Shown here: positions 48,922 to 57,479 of the stretch, piece after piece
How the letters are laid out: every line of letters starts with the position of its first letter
Position numbering within the stretch: the stretch's first letter is position 1
DNA from: Plantactinospora sp039889035
GTDB lineage: Bacteria; Actinomycetota; Actinomycetes; Mycobacteriales; Micromonosporaceae
Direction: 5' to 3'
Assembly (NCBI GenBank): GCA_039889035.1
Contig: JBDQQY010000044.1
Span: forward strand, 19,105-83,104
DNA: 64,000 bases
Notes under the pieces: model-generated
Databases searched by the model: none
What the model saw: only the letters and a program-made list of their open reading frames with translations
Told to the model about the DNA's origin: nothing
Position numbers and translations under genes: made by a program

Positions 48922-50268
48922 GTGGAGGCTGGCAGCGCACGACAGGACGACCCGGCACCGACCGGCGGGCCGGAGAACGAGCCGGGGCGCCCGTGGGCCC
49001 GCCCCGGGCCGACCCGGCAGCAGCGCCAACGGGACCTCTACCTGGGCCTGTCGATGGCGGCACTCGGCCTGCTCAGCGTGGTGTTGTCGAACAGCATGGG
49101 CAGCTTCCCGCTCGGCTACCCGCCGTCCTGGCCCGAGCAGCTCGCCTGGGCCGTCGCCGGCGGCCTGCCGCTGATCTGGCGACGCAGCCATCCCGAGATC
49201 AGCACCGGCGTGCTCGCCGCGATCTTCATCGCCGCCCAGGTCCGACACGTTCCGGAGGTATGGGTCGCGTCCGCTACGCTCTTCGTCGCCGTCTACACCC
49301 TCGGCGCCTGGGGGCGGGACCGCCGGCTCTCGGCCTGGATCAGGATCGGCGTCATCGTCGCGATGTTCGCCTGGCTGGTGATCGCCGCGGGGTTGAGCAT
49401 CGCGTCGGCGGAGTCGAACTTCCCGGGCGCGGCCGGCCCGATCTCCCCGCTCGTCGCCGTCGCGATCACCAGCGTGCTGTTCAACCTCGCCTTCTTCCTG
49501 CTCGCCTACCTGCTCGGCAACCGCACCTGGACCTCCGCGCTGCGGCAGCACGAGCTGGAGGTGCAGGCCGAGGAGCTGCGCCGGTCCCGGGCCGAGAACG
49601 CCGAGCGGGCGGTCACCCAGGAACGGGTACGCATCGCCCGCGAGCTGCACGACGTCGTCGCCCATCACGTCTCGGTGATGGGCGTGCAGGCCAGCGCGAG
49701 CCGGCGGGTCATGGACAAGGACCCGGACAAGGCCAAGACCGCGCTCGCCGCGGTGGAGCAGAGCGCGCGTACCGCCGTCGACGAGTTGCGCCGGATGCTC
49801 GGGGTGCTCCGCGACGCGGGCGCCGCCGACGGGGCCCTCGGCTACGGGCTGGACCAGGTCGACAGCCTGCTCCAGGGGGCCAGGGACGCCGGACTCGCCG
49901 TCGAGTACAAGATCTACGGTACGCCGGTGCCGGTGCCGGAGTCGGTATCCCTGGCCGGCTACCGGGTGGTCCAGGAGGCGATGACGAACACCATCAAGCA
50001 CGCCCGGGCCAGCGCGGTCGACGTACGGATCCGGTACCTGCGCCGGGAGGTCGAGGTGGAGGTGACCGACGACGGCCGTACCGGGCTGGCTACCGTACCG
50101 GGCCGCTCCACCGGGGGCGGTGGGCTCGGCCTGATCGGCATGCGGGAACGGGTCGCCGCGCACGACGGCAGCCTGGAGGTGGGTGCCCGGGCCGGCGGCG
50201 GTTTCCGGGTACGGGCCCGCTTCCCGATCACCCCGGCCGGCGCCTCCCCCGCGACGGCGACGGCGTGA
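48922..50268 (+). CDS. NarL-type sensor histidine kinase
   Basis: The 448-residue kinase (from GTG 48922) has about five N-terminal membrane segments (roughly 45-205), a coiled-coil linker, a HisKA_3 domain with His243 in RELHDVVAHHVSVMG, and a HATPase_c domain (EAMTNTIKHA, DDGRTGL, GGGLGLIGMRERV). The start is uncertain: GTG 48922 lacks a clear ribosome site and an ATG at 48886 is 12 codons longer. It is followed by its response regulator and an ABC exporter in the same direction. Confidence 0.9.
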   Translation: MEAGSARQDDPAPTGGPENEPGRPWARPGPTRQQRQRDLYLGLSMAALGLLSVVLSNSMGSFPLGYPPSWPEQLAWAVAGGLPLIWRRSHPEISTGVLAAIFIAAQVRHVPEVWVASATLFVAVYTLGAWGRDRRLSAWIRIGVIVAMFAWLVIAAGLSIASAESNFPGAAGPISPLVAVAITSVLFNLAFFLLAYLLGNRTWTSALRQHELEVQAEELRRSRAENAERAVTQERVRIARELHDVVAHHVSVMGVQASASRRVMDKDPDKAKTALAAVEQSARTAVDELRRMLGVLRDAGAADGALGYGLDQVDSLLQGARDAGLAVEYKIYGTPVPVPESVSLAGYRVVQEAMTNTIKHARASAVDVRIRYLRREVEVEVTDDGRTGLATVPGRSTGGGGLGLIGMRERVAAHDGSLEVGARAGGGFRVRARFPITPAGASPATATA

Positions 50269-50338
50269 CCGGGCGCAGCGCCGGCCCCGGCCGGTCCGCC
50301 CCGGCTGGGCGGGACGGCGAGCGAGCGGAGCAGTGGTC

Positions 50339-51070
50339 ATGACGGAGCCGACCACCCCGATCCGGGTCCTCCTCGCCGACGACCAGCACCTGGTCCGGGC
50401 CGGCCTGCGGATCATCCTGGAGACGGAGGAGGACTTCGAGGTGGTCGGCGAGGCGGCGGACGGCCGCCGGGCGGTCGAACTCGCCCTGGCGCATCGGCCC
50501 GACGTCGTCCTGCTGGACGTGGAGATGCCGCACCTGGACGGGTTGGCGGCGACCCGGCAGATCGTGGCGGCCACCGGGGCGGACGGGCCGGCGGTGCTGA
50601 TCCTGACCACGTTCGACCGGGACGACTACCTGTTCGCCGCGCTCCAGGCCGGGGCCAGCGGATTCCTGCTGAAGAACGGCTCACCGGAGGATCTGGTCGA
50701 GGCGGTGCGGATCCTCGCCCGGGGCGACGCGCTGCTCGCCCCGCAGATCACCCGTCGGGTGATCGCCACCTTCGCCACCCCGGCCGGAGCGGTCGCCCCG
50801 GACACCGGCCATCCCGGCGCGGGCGGCGGGCCGTCCGACCTGGACCGGCGCCGGCTGGCCGAGCTGACCGAGCGGGAACGGCAGGTGCTGGTGCAGCTCG
50901 CCGGGGGCGCCTCCAACGCCGAGATCGCCGAGCGGCTGCTGCTCGGCGAGGCGACCGTGAAGACGCACGTCTCCCGGGTACTGATGAAGCTCGGGCTGCG
51001 CGACCGCACCCAGGCGGTGGTCTTCGCGTACGAACACGGGGTGGTGACCCCGGGCGGTGCCGGCGGCTGA
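50339..51070 (+). CDS. NarL/LuxR-type response regulator
   Basis: The 243-residue regulator has a receiver domain with phospho-acceptor Asp60 (VVLLDVEMP) and Lys in FLLKNGSPED, then a Gly/Pro-rich linker and LuxR helix-turn-helix (LTERERQVLVQLAGGASNAEIAERL). It lies 70 bases downstream of the kinase gene and 168 bases upstream of the ABC ATPase gene, which it probably regulates. Confidence 0.92.
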   Translation: MTEPTTPIRVLLADDQHLVRAGLRIILETEEDFEVVGEAADGRRAVELALAHRPDVVLLDVEMPHLDGLAATRQIVAATGADGPAVLILTTFDRDDYLFAALQAGASGFLLKNGSPEDLVEAVRILARGDALLAPQITRRVIATFATPAGAVAPDTGHPGAGGGPSDLDRRRLAELTERERQVLVQLAGGASNAEIAERLLLGEATVKTHVSRVLMKLGLRDRTQAVVFAYEHGVVTPGGAGG

Positions 51071-51238
51071 CCGGCCCGGCCGCCGGGTGCGGTGCCGGCT
51101 CGTCCCGGCGGCGCACCGCGCGGTAAGTAGATCATCCTTGCGGTTCCGCCGCGCGACGGACGTCAGCGGAGTCCGGCCGGACTAACGTCGTCCCCGCCGG
51201 TGCGTGTGCGCCGGCGGAGACCTGGTGAAGGAGGCCGG

Positions 51239-52123
51239 ATGCTGCGCGTGGCGTCCGTCGACCGGTCGTTCGGCGGCCGGAGAGTGCTCGACGACATCTC
51301 GTTCGAGGTGGTCCCGGGCCGGATGACCGGGTTCGTCGGTGCCAACGGTGCCGGCAAGACCACCTCGATGCGGATCATCCTCGGCCTGCTCGCCGCCGAC
51401 GCGGGCACGGTGACCTGGCACGGCGAGCCGGTCAGCCGGGCCGTCCGGCAGCGCTTCGGCTACATGCCCGAGGAACGCGGCCTGTACCCGAAGATGAAGG
51501 TCCGGGAACAGCTCGTCTACCTCGGCCGGCTCTACGGGCTGACCGCGCCGGCCGCCCGGCGCAGCGTCGACGACCTGCTCGACCGGATCGGTCTGGCCGA
51601 GCGGGCCGACGATCCGCTGGAGAAGCTCTCCCTCGGCAACCAGCAGCGGGCCCAGATCGCGGCGGCGCTGGTGCACGACCCCGAGGTGCTGATCCTGGAC
51701 GAGCCCTTCTCCGGGCTCGACCCGATCGCCGTCGAGGTGATCGCCGGGGTGCTGCGGGAGCGGGCCGGCCGAGGGGTACCGGTGCTCTTCTCCAGCCACC
51801 AGCTCGACGTGGTGGAGCGGCTCTGCGACGACCTGGTGATCATCGCCGCCGGGGCGGTACGCGCCGCCGGCAGCCGCAGCGACCTCCGCGCCAGGCACGC
51901 GACTCCGCGCTACCAGCTCGTACTCGACGCCGACGCCGGCTGGATCCGCGACCTGCCCGGAATCTCCATCGTGGACCTCGACGGCGCACGGGTCGTGATC
52001 GAACTCGCCGATCCCGCCGACGACCAGGCGGTGCTGCGGGCGGCCCTCGCCCGGGGCCCGGTACGCGCCTTCGGCCCCATCGTCCCCTCGCTCGCCGAGA
52101 TCTTCCGGGAGGTAACCCAGTGA
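51239..52123 (+). CDS. ABC transporter ATP-binding protein, NatA-like
   Basis: The 294-residue ATPase has Walker A GANGAGKTT (34-42), signature LSLGNQQR and Walker B LILDEPFSGLDPIAVE. The signature LSLGN and following residues match NatA-type ATPases. The ATG at 51239 is preceded by GAAGGAGG. The gene ends in GTGA overlapping the permease gene, so subunits are made together. The cargo is unknown; NatAB relatives export sodium, but many homologues export other compounds. Confidence 0.92.
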   Translation: MLRVASVDRSFGGRRVLDDISFEVVPGRMTGFVGANGAGKTTSMRIILGLLAADAGTVTWHGEPVSRAVRQRFGYMPEERGLYPKMKVREQLVYLGRLYGLTAPAARRSVDDLLDRIGLAERADDPLEKLSLGNQQRAQIAAALVHDPEVLILDEPFSGLDPIAVEVIAGVLRERAGRGVPVLFSSHQLDVVERLCDDLVIIAAGAVRAAGSRSDLRARHATPRYQLVLDADAGWIRDLPGISIVDLDGARVVIELADPADDQAVLRAALARGPVRAFGPIVPSLAEIFREVTQ

Positions 52124-53265
52124 CCGCGCTCGCCCCGTCCCCGACCCGGCAGCAGGCCGGACCGGCCGCCGCCGGTACCTCGCTGTGGAGCGCGACCAAG
52201 CTGGTCGCCGGGCGGGAGATCGCGGTCAAGCTCCGGGACCGGGCGTTCCTGATCGGCACCGTCCTCTTCCTGGTGATCGCGGCGGGCGCCACGGTGCTGC
52301 CGGCGCTCTTCGCCAACGACAGCTCGACGGTGGCCGTGGTCGGCACCGGCGACGCCGGCAGCCTGCTGGACCGGGCCGGCATGGAGGTGGTGGCCGCCAC
52401 CGACGTCGCGCAGGCGGAGCAGCTCGTCCGGGACGGTGAGGTGGACGCCGCGGTGGTGCCGGGGGACGGGGCCGGCGGCATCCGGGTACTGGCGATGGAC
52501 CGTACGCCGGACTCGGTGGTCCGGGCGCTGAGCAGCGCTCCCCCGGTGCAGCTCCTCGACCCGGACGCGGTCGACCCGGTGCTGGCGTTCCTGGTGCCGA
52601 TGTCCTTCTCGATGGTCTTCTTCTTCCTCTCCATCACCTTCGGCGTACAGATCGCGCAGAGCGTCACCGAGGAGAAGCAGACCCGCATCGTGGAGATCCT
52701 GGTGGCTGCGGTGCCGGTCCGGGCGCTGCTCGCCGGCAAGGTACTCGGCAACGGCGCGCTCGCGTTCGGCCAGGTGGTGCTGATCGCACTGGTCGCGGTG
52801 GTCTCCATGCAGGCCGTCGGCGGCGACACCGGCCTGCTGAGGCAGCTCGGCCCGGCGATCGCCTGGTTCATCCCGTTCTTTCTGGTCGGCTTCGTGCTGC
52901 TGGCCTCGCTCTGGGCGGTCACCGGCGCGCTGGTCAGCCGGCAGGAGGACATCAGCGGGGCGTCCGGCCCGGCCCAGTTGGTGATCATGGTGCCGTTCTT
53001 CCTGGTGATCTTCCTCAACAGCAACCCGACGGCGATGACGATCCTCTCCTACGTGCCGTTCTCCGCACCGACCGCGATGCCGCTGCGGCTCTTCTTCGGC
53101 GACGCCGCCGCCTGGGAGCCGGTGCTGGCGCTGCTGCTCCTGCTCGGCGCCGCCGCGCTCTGCATCATGCTCGCCGCCCGGCTCTACGAGGGGTCGCTGC
53201 TGCGCACCAACGGCAGGACCTCGGTACGGGCCGCGTGGCGGGAGCGGGAGACCCGGGTCTCCTGA
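52120..53265 (+). CDS. ABC transporter permease, NatB-like
   Basis: The 381-residue protein has an N-terminal membrane segment (about 50-66) followed by an extracytoplasmic domain of about 110 residues (SSTVAVVGTGDAGSLLDRAG), then five further membrane segments. The EKQTRIVEILVAAVPVRALLAGK motif is characteristic of the NatB/ABC-2 type 3 group. The GTG start overlaps the ATPase stop. It completes the exporter of this two-component locus. Confidence 0.92.
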   Translation: MTALAPSPTRQQAGPAAAGTSLWSATKLVAGREIAVKLRDRAFLIGTVLFLVIAAGATVLPALFANDSSTVAVVGTGDAGSLLDRAGMEVVAATDVAQAEQLVRDGEVDAAVVPGDGAGGIRVLAMDRTPDSVVRALSSAPPVQLLDPDAVDPVLAFLVPMSFSMVFFFLSITFGVQIAQSVTEEKQTRIVEILVAAVPVRALLAGKVLGNGALAFGQVVLIALVAVVSMQAVGGDTGLLRQLGPAIAWFIPFFLVGFVLLASLWAVTGALVSRQEDISGASGPAQLVIMVPFFLVIFLNSNPTAMTILSYVPFSAPTAMPLRLFFGDAAAWEPVLALLLLLGAAALCIMLAARLYEGSLLRTNGRTSVRAAWRERETRVS

Positions 53266-53281
53266 ACACCCCCGGTCGGGA

Positions 53282-54385
53282 TCAGGATCGTTTCGCGGCG
53301 AGGCCGGAACAGCGTCTCGCCGCGGCGATCCGGTCCTCGATCCGCTCCCGGGCCGCGCCGGAGACGAGTACCGGCTGACCGGTCCGGGAGACCGTGGCCG
53401 GCAGGAACTCGTTGCGGATCACCGTACGGCCCCGGACGGTCAGCCGGAGCACTCCGGAGTCGGTGCTCTTCGAGTCGCCGTACCAGAGGAAGTTGCCGAG
53501 CCCGTAGTGCAGGTACGTCCGGCCGAGCCAGCCGTCGGCGAGCAGGGTGTGCGCGTGCGTACCGAGCACGATGTCGGCGCCGGCCCGGGACATCCGGGTG
53601 GCGTTGCTCTTCATCTCGCCGCTCGGGCAGGAGTTCCCCTCGATCCCCCAGTGCATGAAGACGATCACCAGATCGGCCTGCTCCCGGGCGGCCCGCACGG
53701 CTGCGGTGGCCCGGGCGGTGTCGAACGCCATCGCCACCCCGGGCCGGGTCGCGGTCGGCTTCCACTGCCCGGCCAGCTCGTGCACCTGCGACATCCCGAG
53801 TACGGCGATCCGCACCCCGCGCACCGTGGTCAGCCAGGGCGCGTACGCCGCGTCGGCGTCGCGGCCCGCGCCGAAGACCGGGAAGTCCGCCTCCGCCGCC
53901 GCGTCGAGGGTGTCCGCCAGGCCCACCTGCCCGTAGTCCAGTACGTGGTTGTTGGCGACCGAGGCAGCGTCCACCCCGGCGGCCCGCAGTGCCGAGTAGG
54001 CGCTCTTCGGCGCCCGGAAGTGGAAACGCTTCGGCTGCGGGGTGCCCCGACCGGTCACCGCCGTCTCCAGGTTCAGCAGGGTCAGGTCGGCGTCCCGCAG
54101 GGTCGACGCGATCCGGCCGAACGCGGTCTCCGGCTCGTCGAGCAGCCGCAGCGTGCGCCCGGTGAAGTGGACGTCACCGGCGAACGCCAGCCGCAGTTCG
54201 ACCGGCCCGGCCGGGGTCGGTGCCGCCGCCGGGCTGGTCGGCGCCGGAGCGGGTGCGCTCGCCGAGGACCCGGGTGTCGCCGGACCGGTCTCCGGCTCCG
54301 GCTCCGCAGAGCATCCGGCCAGGACGGCCCCGGCCGTGACCCCCGCCAGCATCGCCCGCCACGCCCGCACCGCGCCGCCGCCCAT
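53282..54385 (-). CDS. CapA/PgsA-like lipoprotein of the metallophosphatase superfamily
   Basis: The 367-residue protein is predicted to be a lipoprotein: hydrophobic signal MLAGVTAGAVLAGC with lipobox LAGC (Cys about residue 25) followed by an Ala/Pro-rich linker. The rest is a PGA_cap/CapA domain of the metallophosphatase superfamily, with motifs FAGDVHFTG, NLETAV, NNHVLDYG, FMHWGIE and GTHAHTLL. Family members act in poly-gamma-glutamate or polysaccharide capsule synthesis, or as envelope phosphatases. No other capsule genes are adjacent, so the role is open. Confidence 0.9.
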   Translation of the reverse strand: MGGGAVRAWRAMLAGVTAGAVLAGCSAEPEPETGPATPGSSASAPAPAPTSPAAAPTPAGPVELRLAFAGDVHFTGRTLRLLDEPETAFGRIASTLRDADLTLLNLETAVTGRGTPQPKRFHFRAPKSAYSALRAAGVDAASVANNHVLDYGQVGLADTLDAAAEADFPVFGAGRDADAAYAPWLTTVRGVRIAVLGMSQVHELAGQWKPTATRPGVAMAFDTARATAAVRAAREQADLVIVFMHWGIEGNSCPSGEMKSNATRMSRAGADIVLGTHAHTLLADGWLGRTYLHYGLGNFLWYGDSKSTDSGVLRLTVRGRTVIRNEFLPATVSRTGQPVLVSGAARERIEDRIAAARRCSGLAAKRS

Positions 54386-54483
54386 CCGGCGAGGGTACGC
54401 GGCGGCGGGCCGGCACGCCGCCCGGCGACCGGGCACGGACGCCGTGTCGACGTTCCCCCGCGCGGTCGACGCTCTCGCCCCGG

Positions 54484-55110
54484 CTACCGGCGGACGAGCC
54501 GGCCGAGCAGGTCGAGTTGGCGGGAGTCCTGCAACGCGGAACCGACGGCCACCACCCGGGCACCGGCCGCGAGGAAGTCGCCGGCATTGTCGGCGTCCAC
54601 CCCGCCGGTGGCGACGAACTTCACCGCCGGGAACGGGCCGCGCTGGGCCCGCAGCCAGCCGGTGCCGAGTTCGCTGGCCGGAAACGCCTTGAGCCAGGTG
54701 TGCCCGGTGCGCAGCGCCTGGCCGATCTCCGAGGAGGTGGCGACTCCGGGCAGGTGGGCGAGGCCGAGCCGGGAGCACTCGGCGGCCACCTCCGGGTCGT
54801 ACCCGGGGGCGACGGTGAAGGCCGCGCCGGCCTCGTACACCGTGTGCACCTGTTCCGGGGTGAGCACCGTGCCGGCGCCGACCGGCCGGTCCCGCTCCCG
54901 GCCGGCGGCGATGGCGGCGTGCAGCGAGGGCAGCGCGTCCGGGCTCTGCACCGGTACCTCGACCACGTCGATGCCGGCGTCCCAGGCCCGCTGGCAGAGT
55001 TCGACGGTCCGGTCCGGGTCGAAGCCACGGAGGATCGCCATCACCGGCTGGCTGGCGAAGAGGCTGTCGAAAAAGGTCGTCGAGGGGTTGGGCACGGTCG
55101 CTCCGTTCAT
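54484..55110 (-). CDS. KDPG/KHG aldolase
   Basis: The 208-residue class I aldolase cleaves 2-keto-3-deoxy-6-phosphogluconate to pyruvate and glyceraldehyde 3-phosphate. Visible features are Arg28 (MAILRGF), Glu51 (VVEVPVQS), the GAGTVL loop (79-84) and the Schiff-base Lys141 in LKAFPASELG. It is the last gene of an operon with a sugar kinase and an IclR regulator; its ATG overlaps the IclR stop (ATGA). Together with the kinase it would complete degradation of 2-keto-3-deoxygluconate from hexuronates or gluconate. Confidence 0.95.
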   Translation of the reverse strand: MNGATVPNPSTTFFDSLFASQPVMAILRGFDPDRTVELCQRAWDAGIDVVEVPVQSPDALPSLHAAIAAGRERDRPVGAGTVLTPEQVHTVYEAGAAFTVAPGYDPEVAAECSRLGLAHLPGVATSSEIGQALRTGHTWLKAFPASELGTGWLRAQRGPFPAVKFVATGGVDADNAGDFLAAGARVVAVGSALQDSRQLDLLGRLVRR

Positions 55111-55859
55111 GATCGGTGTTCTCCGGTCCAGCCGAGGTCCCGGGAGATCGCGGCGCAGGTTCCGGTCAGCTCCGGCAGGTGTTCGCGGAGCCGCTCCAGC
55201 GGGGCCAGGGCGCGCAGCGCGGTGATCGACACCGCCCCGACCACCCGGCCCCGGGCGTCCCGGACCGGTACGGCGACGCAGCTCACGAAGTCCTCGAACT
55301 CGCCGTCGTCCTCGGCCCAGCCGCGCTCGGCGATCCGGGCCAGCTCGGCCCGGAACTCGGCCGGGTCGGTGATCGAGGTGTCGGTGTGCCGGGGGTACGT
55401 CAGCCGGGCCAGGAAACGTTCCCGGGCCGGCTCGTCGAGGTGGGCCAGGATCGCCTTGCCGACTCCCGAGGTGTGCGGGTCGACCGGCTGGCCGACCCGG
55501 GACCGCATCCGCAGCGCCCCGCGACCGTCCACCTTGGCCACGTAGACGATCTCGTCGTCGACGAGCTGGGCGAGGTGCACGGTGTGGCCGTACCGGTCGC
55601 CGAGCCGGACCAGGTGCGGGTGGGCGACCGGGTGCAGGTCGAGCTGTTCCACCGCGTGCTGCGCGATCGCCACCATCCGGAACCCGATCGTGTAGCGGCC
55701 GTCGACCGGCCGGGCGAACCCGCCCCGTTCGAGGGTCTGCACCAGCCGCAGCGCGGTCGACTTGTGCACCCCGAGGTCGTCGGCGATCTCGCCGAGCGAG
55801 CGGGGCCGCTCGGCGAAGAGTTCGATGATGCGCAGTGCGCGCTCGACGGTCTGGGACAT
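55107..55859 (-). CDS. IclR family transcriptional regulator
   Basis: The 250-residue protein has an IclR winged helix (about 5-65; SLGEIADDLGVHKSTALRLVQTLE) and an effector-binding domain (about 70-250). Such regulators sense keto-deoxy-sugar acids in KDG operons. The gene sits between the kinase and aldolase genes and overlaps the aldolase start, so it is co-expressed and probably autoregulated through a site before the kinase gene. Confidence 0.94.
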   Translation of the reverse strand: MSQTVERALRIIELFAERPRSLGEIADDLGVHKSTALRLVQTLERGGFARPVDGRYTIGFRMVAIAQHAVEQLDLHPVAHPHLVRLGDRYGHTVHLAQLVDDEIVYVAKVDGRGALRMRSRVGQPVDPHTSGVGKAILAHLDEPARERFLARLTYPRHTDTSITDPAEFRAELARIAERGWAEDDGEFEDFVSCVAVPVRDARGRVVGAVSITALRALAPLERLREHLPELTGTCAAISRDLGWTGEHRS

Positions 55860-55874
55860 CGTCGTACTCCCCGG

Positions 55875-56873
55875 TCAGGCCGGTCCGGTGGGCCGGTGCC
55901 AGTCGTCGGGCGTGATGCCCAGCACCGCGCAGATCGTCGGCACCGGTGGCAGTTCGGCGAAGTCCGAGACGGAGCCGAGCGCGGCACCGGCGACCAGGTG
56001 CCCGAGCCTCAGCCGGGCGGCGGGGCCGAGGCCGCGCAGCGCACCGGAGAGCCAACCGGCGGCGAACGCGTCGCCGGCACCGACCGGCTCCACCACCTCG
56101 ACCGGCCGGGCCGGCTCCACGGTCACCCCGTCGGCGGAGAAGGCGACCGTCTCCACCGCACCGTTCTTCACCACCAGGGTGCCGGGCCGGTCGACCAGGG
56201 CGCGGACGTCCTCCGGCTCCTTGACCTCCCAGAGCCGCGCCGCCTCGTCCAGCCCGACGAAGACCACGTCGGCGGCCTGGGCCAGCCGGAGCAGCTCGGT
56301 GGCGGCGGTGGAGAGGTCGGGCCAGAGCGCGGGCCGGTGGTTGACGTCGAAGGAGACCAGCCGCCGTCCCGCCGGTCGGGTGCTCATCAGCCGCTCGACC
56401 AGCGCGCGGCAGCTCTCCGAGAGCGCCGGGGTCACGCCGCTGAGGTGCAGTACGGCCGCCGGCACCGCGTCGACCCGGGCCGCGTACCCCGGATCCATGC
56501 TGGCGGCGGCGGAACCGCGCCGGTAGTAGTAGACCTTCGTGCCGTCCGGGCCGGGATCCTTGAGGTAGACGGCGGTCGGCCGGGTCGGGTCGACCTCGAC
56601 CAGCGAGGTGTCCACCCCGGTCGCCCGGACCTGCCCGACGACCAGCTCGCCGAGCGGGTCGGCGCCGACCCGGCTGGCCCAGCCGGCCCGGTGGCCCAGC
56701 GCGGCGAGGAACATCGCGACGTTGGACTCGGCGCCGCCGGCCCGGAGCACGAAGGTCGACTCGGCGTCCAGCCGCCCGCCGGGGGTCGGGGTCACCATCA
56801 CCATCGTCTCGCCGACGCATATCGCGTCGAGCGCCGTCGCCGGCTCGGCGTCGGTCGTCGTGACCGTGCTCAC
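55875..56873 (-). CDS. PfkB-family sugar kinase, probably 2-keto-3-deoxygluconate kinase
   Basis: The 332-residue kinase has the PfkB N-terminal motif AGGAESNVAMFLAALG and the C-terminal catalytic signature VGAGDAFAAGW with the base Asp. The DPGPDGTKVYYYRRGSAAASM region matches KDG kinases. The frame is open further upstream, but the GTG at 56873 follows GGAGGGG and is preferred. Its neighbours, an IclR regulator and KDPG aldolase, support phosphorylation of KDG to KDPG as its role. Confidence 0.9.
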   Translation of the reverse strand: MSTVTTTDAEPATALDAICVGETMVMVTPTPGGRLDAESTFVLRAGGAESNVAMFLAALGHRAGWASRVGADPLGELVVGQVRATGVDTSLVEVDPTRPTAVYLKDPGPDGTKVYYYRRGSAAASMDPGYAARVDAVPAAVLHLSGVTPALSESCRALVERLMSTRPAGRRLVSFDVNHRPALWPDLSTAATELLRLAQAADVVFVGLDEAARLWEVKEPEDVRALVDRPGTLVVKNGAVETVAFSADGVTVEPARPVEVVEPVGAGDAFAAGWLSGALRGLGPAARLRLGHLVAGAALGSVSDFAELPPVPTICAVLGITPDDWHRPTGPA

Positions 56874-56886
56874 CGCGCTCCCCTCC

Positions 56887-56903
56887 GTTGCATATGTTGG
56901 AAC
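56887..56903. promoter_or_regulatory. Possible IclR operator upstream of the KDG operon
   Basis: The segment GTTGCATATGTTGGAAC lies just upstream of the ribosome site of the kinase gene and has imperfect dyad symmetry around CATATG, with GTT at one end and AAC at the other. It could be the site of the operon's IclR protein. The match is weak. Confidence 0.3.
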
Positions 56904-57066
56904 TGCCGCCTCATCATCTGCACCCACCGCTGGGCACAGGCTAGATCAGTGACCGCGGCACCGCGACACCCGGAGCGGGTGGAGCGCCGACGAGTGGCGA
57001 GGAACACTGCCCGGCTGGACGCCCTGGTCGAGGAGATCCGGGGGTCGGGTGCTCGGTGGCACGGGT

Positions 57067-57429
57067 TCAGTCGTGGTCCGGGGCGCCGGTGAGGTGGTGG
57101 TCGGCGGCGTACAGCACCTCGGCGACGAGCCGCCGGACGTGGCCGCCCCGCGCCCGGTAGACCGCCCGCCGGCCGTCCCTTCGCACGCCGACCAGGCCGG
57201 CGAGCAGCAGCTTCGCCAGGTGCTGGGACACCGCCGGCCGGGCCGCGCCGACGGCCAGGGCCAGGCTGCCCACGTCGTACTCGTCGTCGCGGAGCAGCCA
57301 CAGCAGGCGGAGCCGGGTCGGCTCGGCCAGCATCCGCAGCGCGGTCACCGCCGTCTCGATCTGGGCGTCGGTGGGCAACTCCTGCCCGTTGCCGGCGGCC
57401 GGTCCCTCGTCGGGTGCGTACACGAGCAC
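57067..57429 (-). CDS. ArsR/SmtB-family metalloregulator-like repressor
   Basis: The 120-residue protein has a winged helix (about 30-100; AEPTRLRLLWLLRDDEYDVGSLALAVGAARPAVSQHLAKL). The last helix and tail carry a His/Asp cluster, ADHHLTGAPDHD, resembling the alpha-5 metal site of NmtR/KmtR-type nickel or cobalt sensors, so metal sensing is plausible. GTG 57429 is the start used, with another GTG at 57423. No metal exporter gene is adjacent, unlike most such regulators. Confidence 0.88.
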   Translation of the reverse strand: MLVYAPDEGPAAGNGQELPTDAQIETAVTALRMLAEPTRLRLLWLLRDDEYDVGSLALAVGAARPAVSQHLAKLLLAGLVGVRRDGRRAVYRARGGHVRRLVAEVLYAADHHLTGAPDHD

Positions 57430-57479
57430 CTAGTCTGCTGTCGGCACACCGGCCGCGTCCACTTCGCCGCAGCCCCGGG

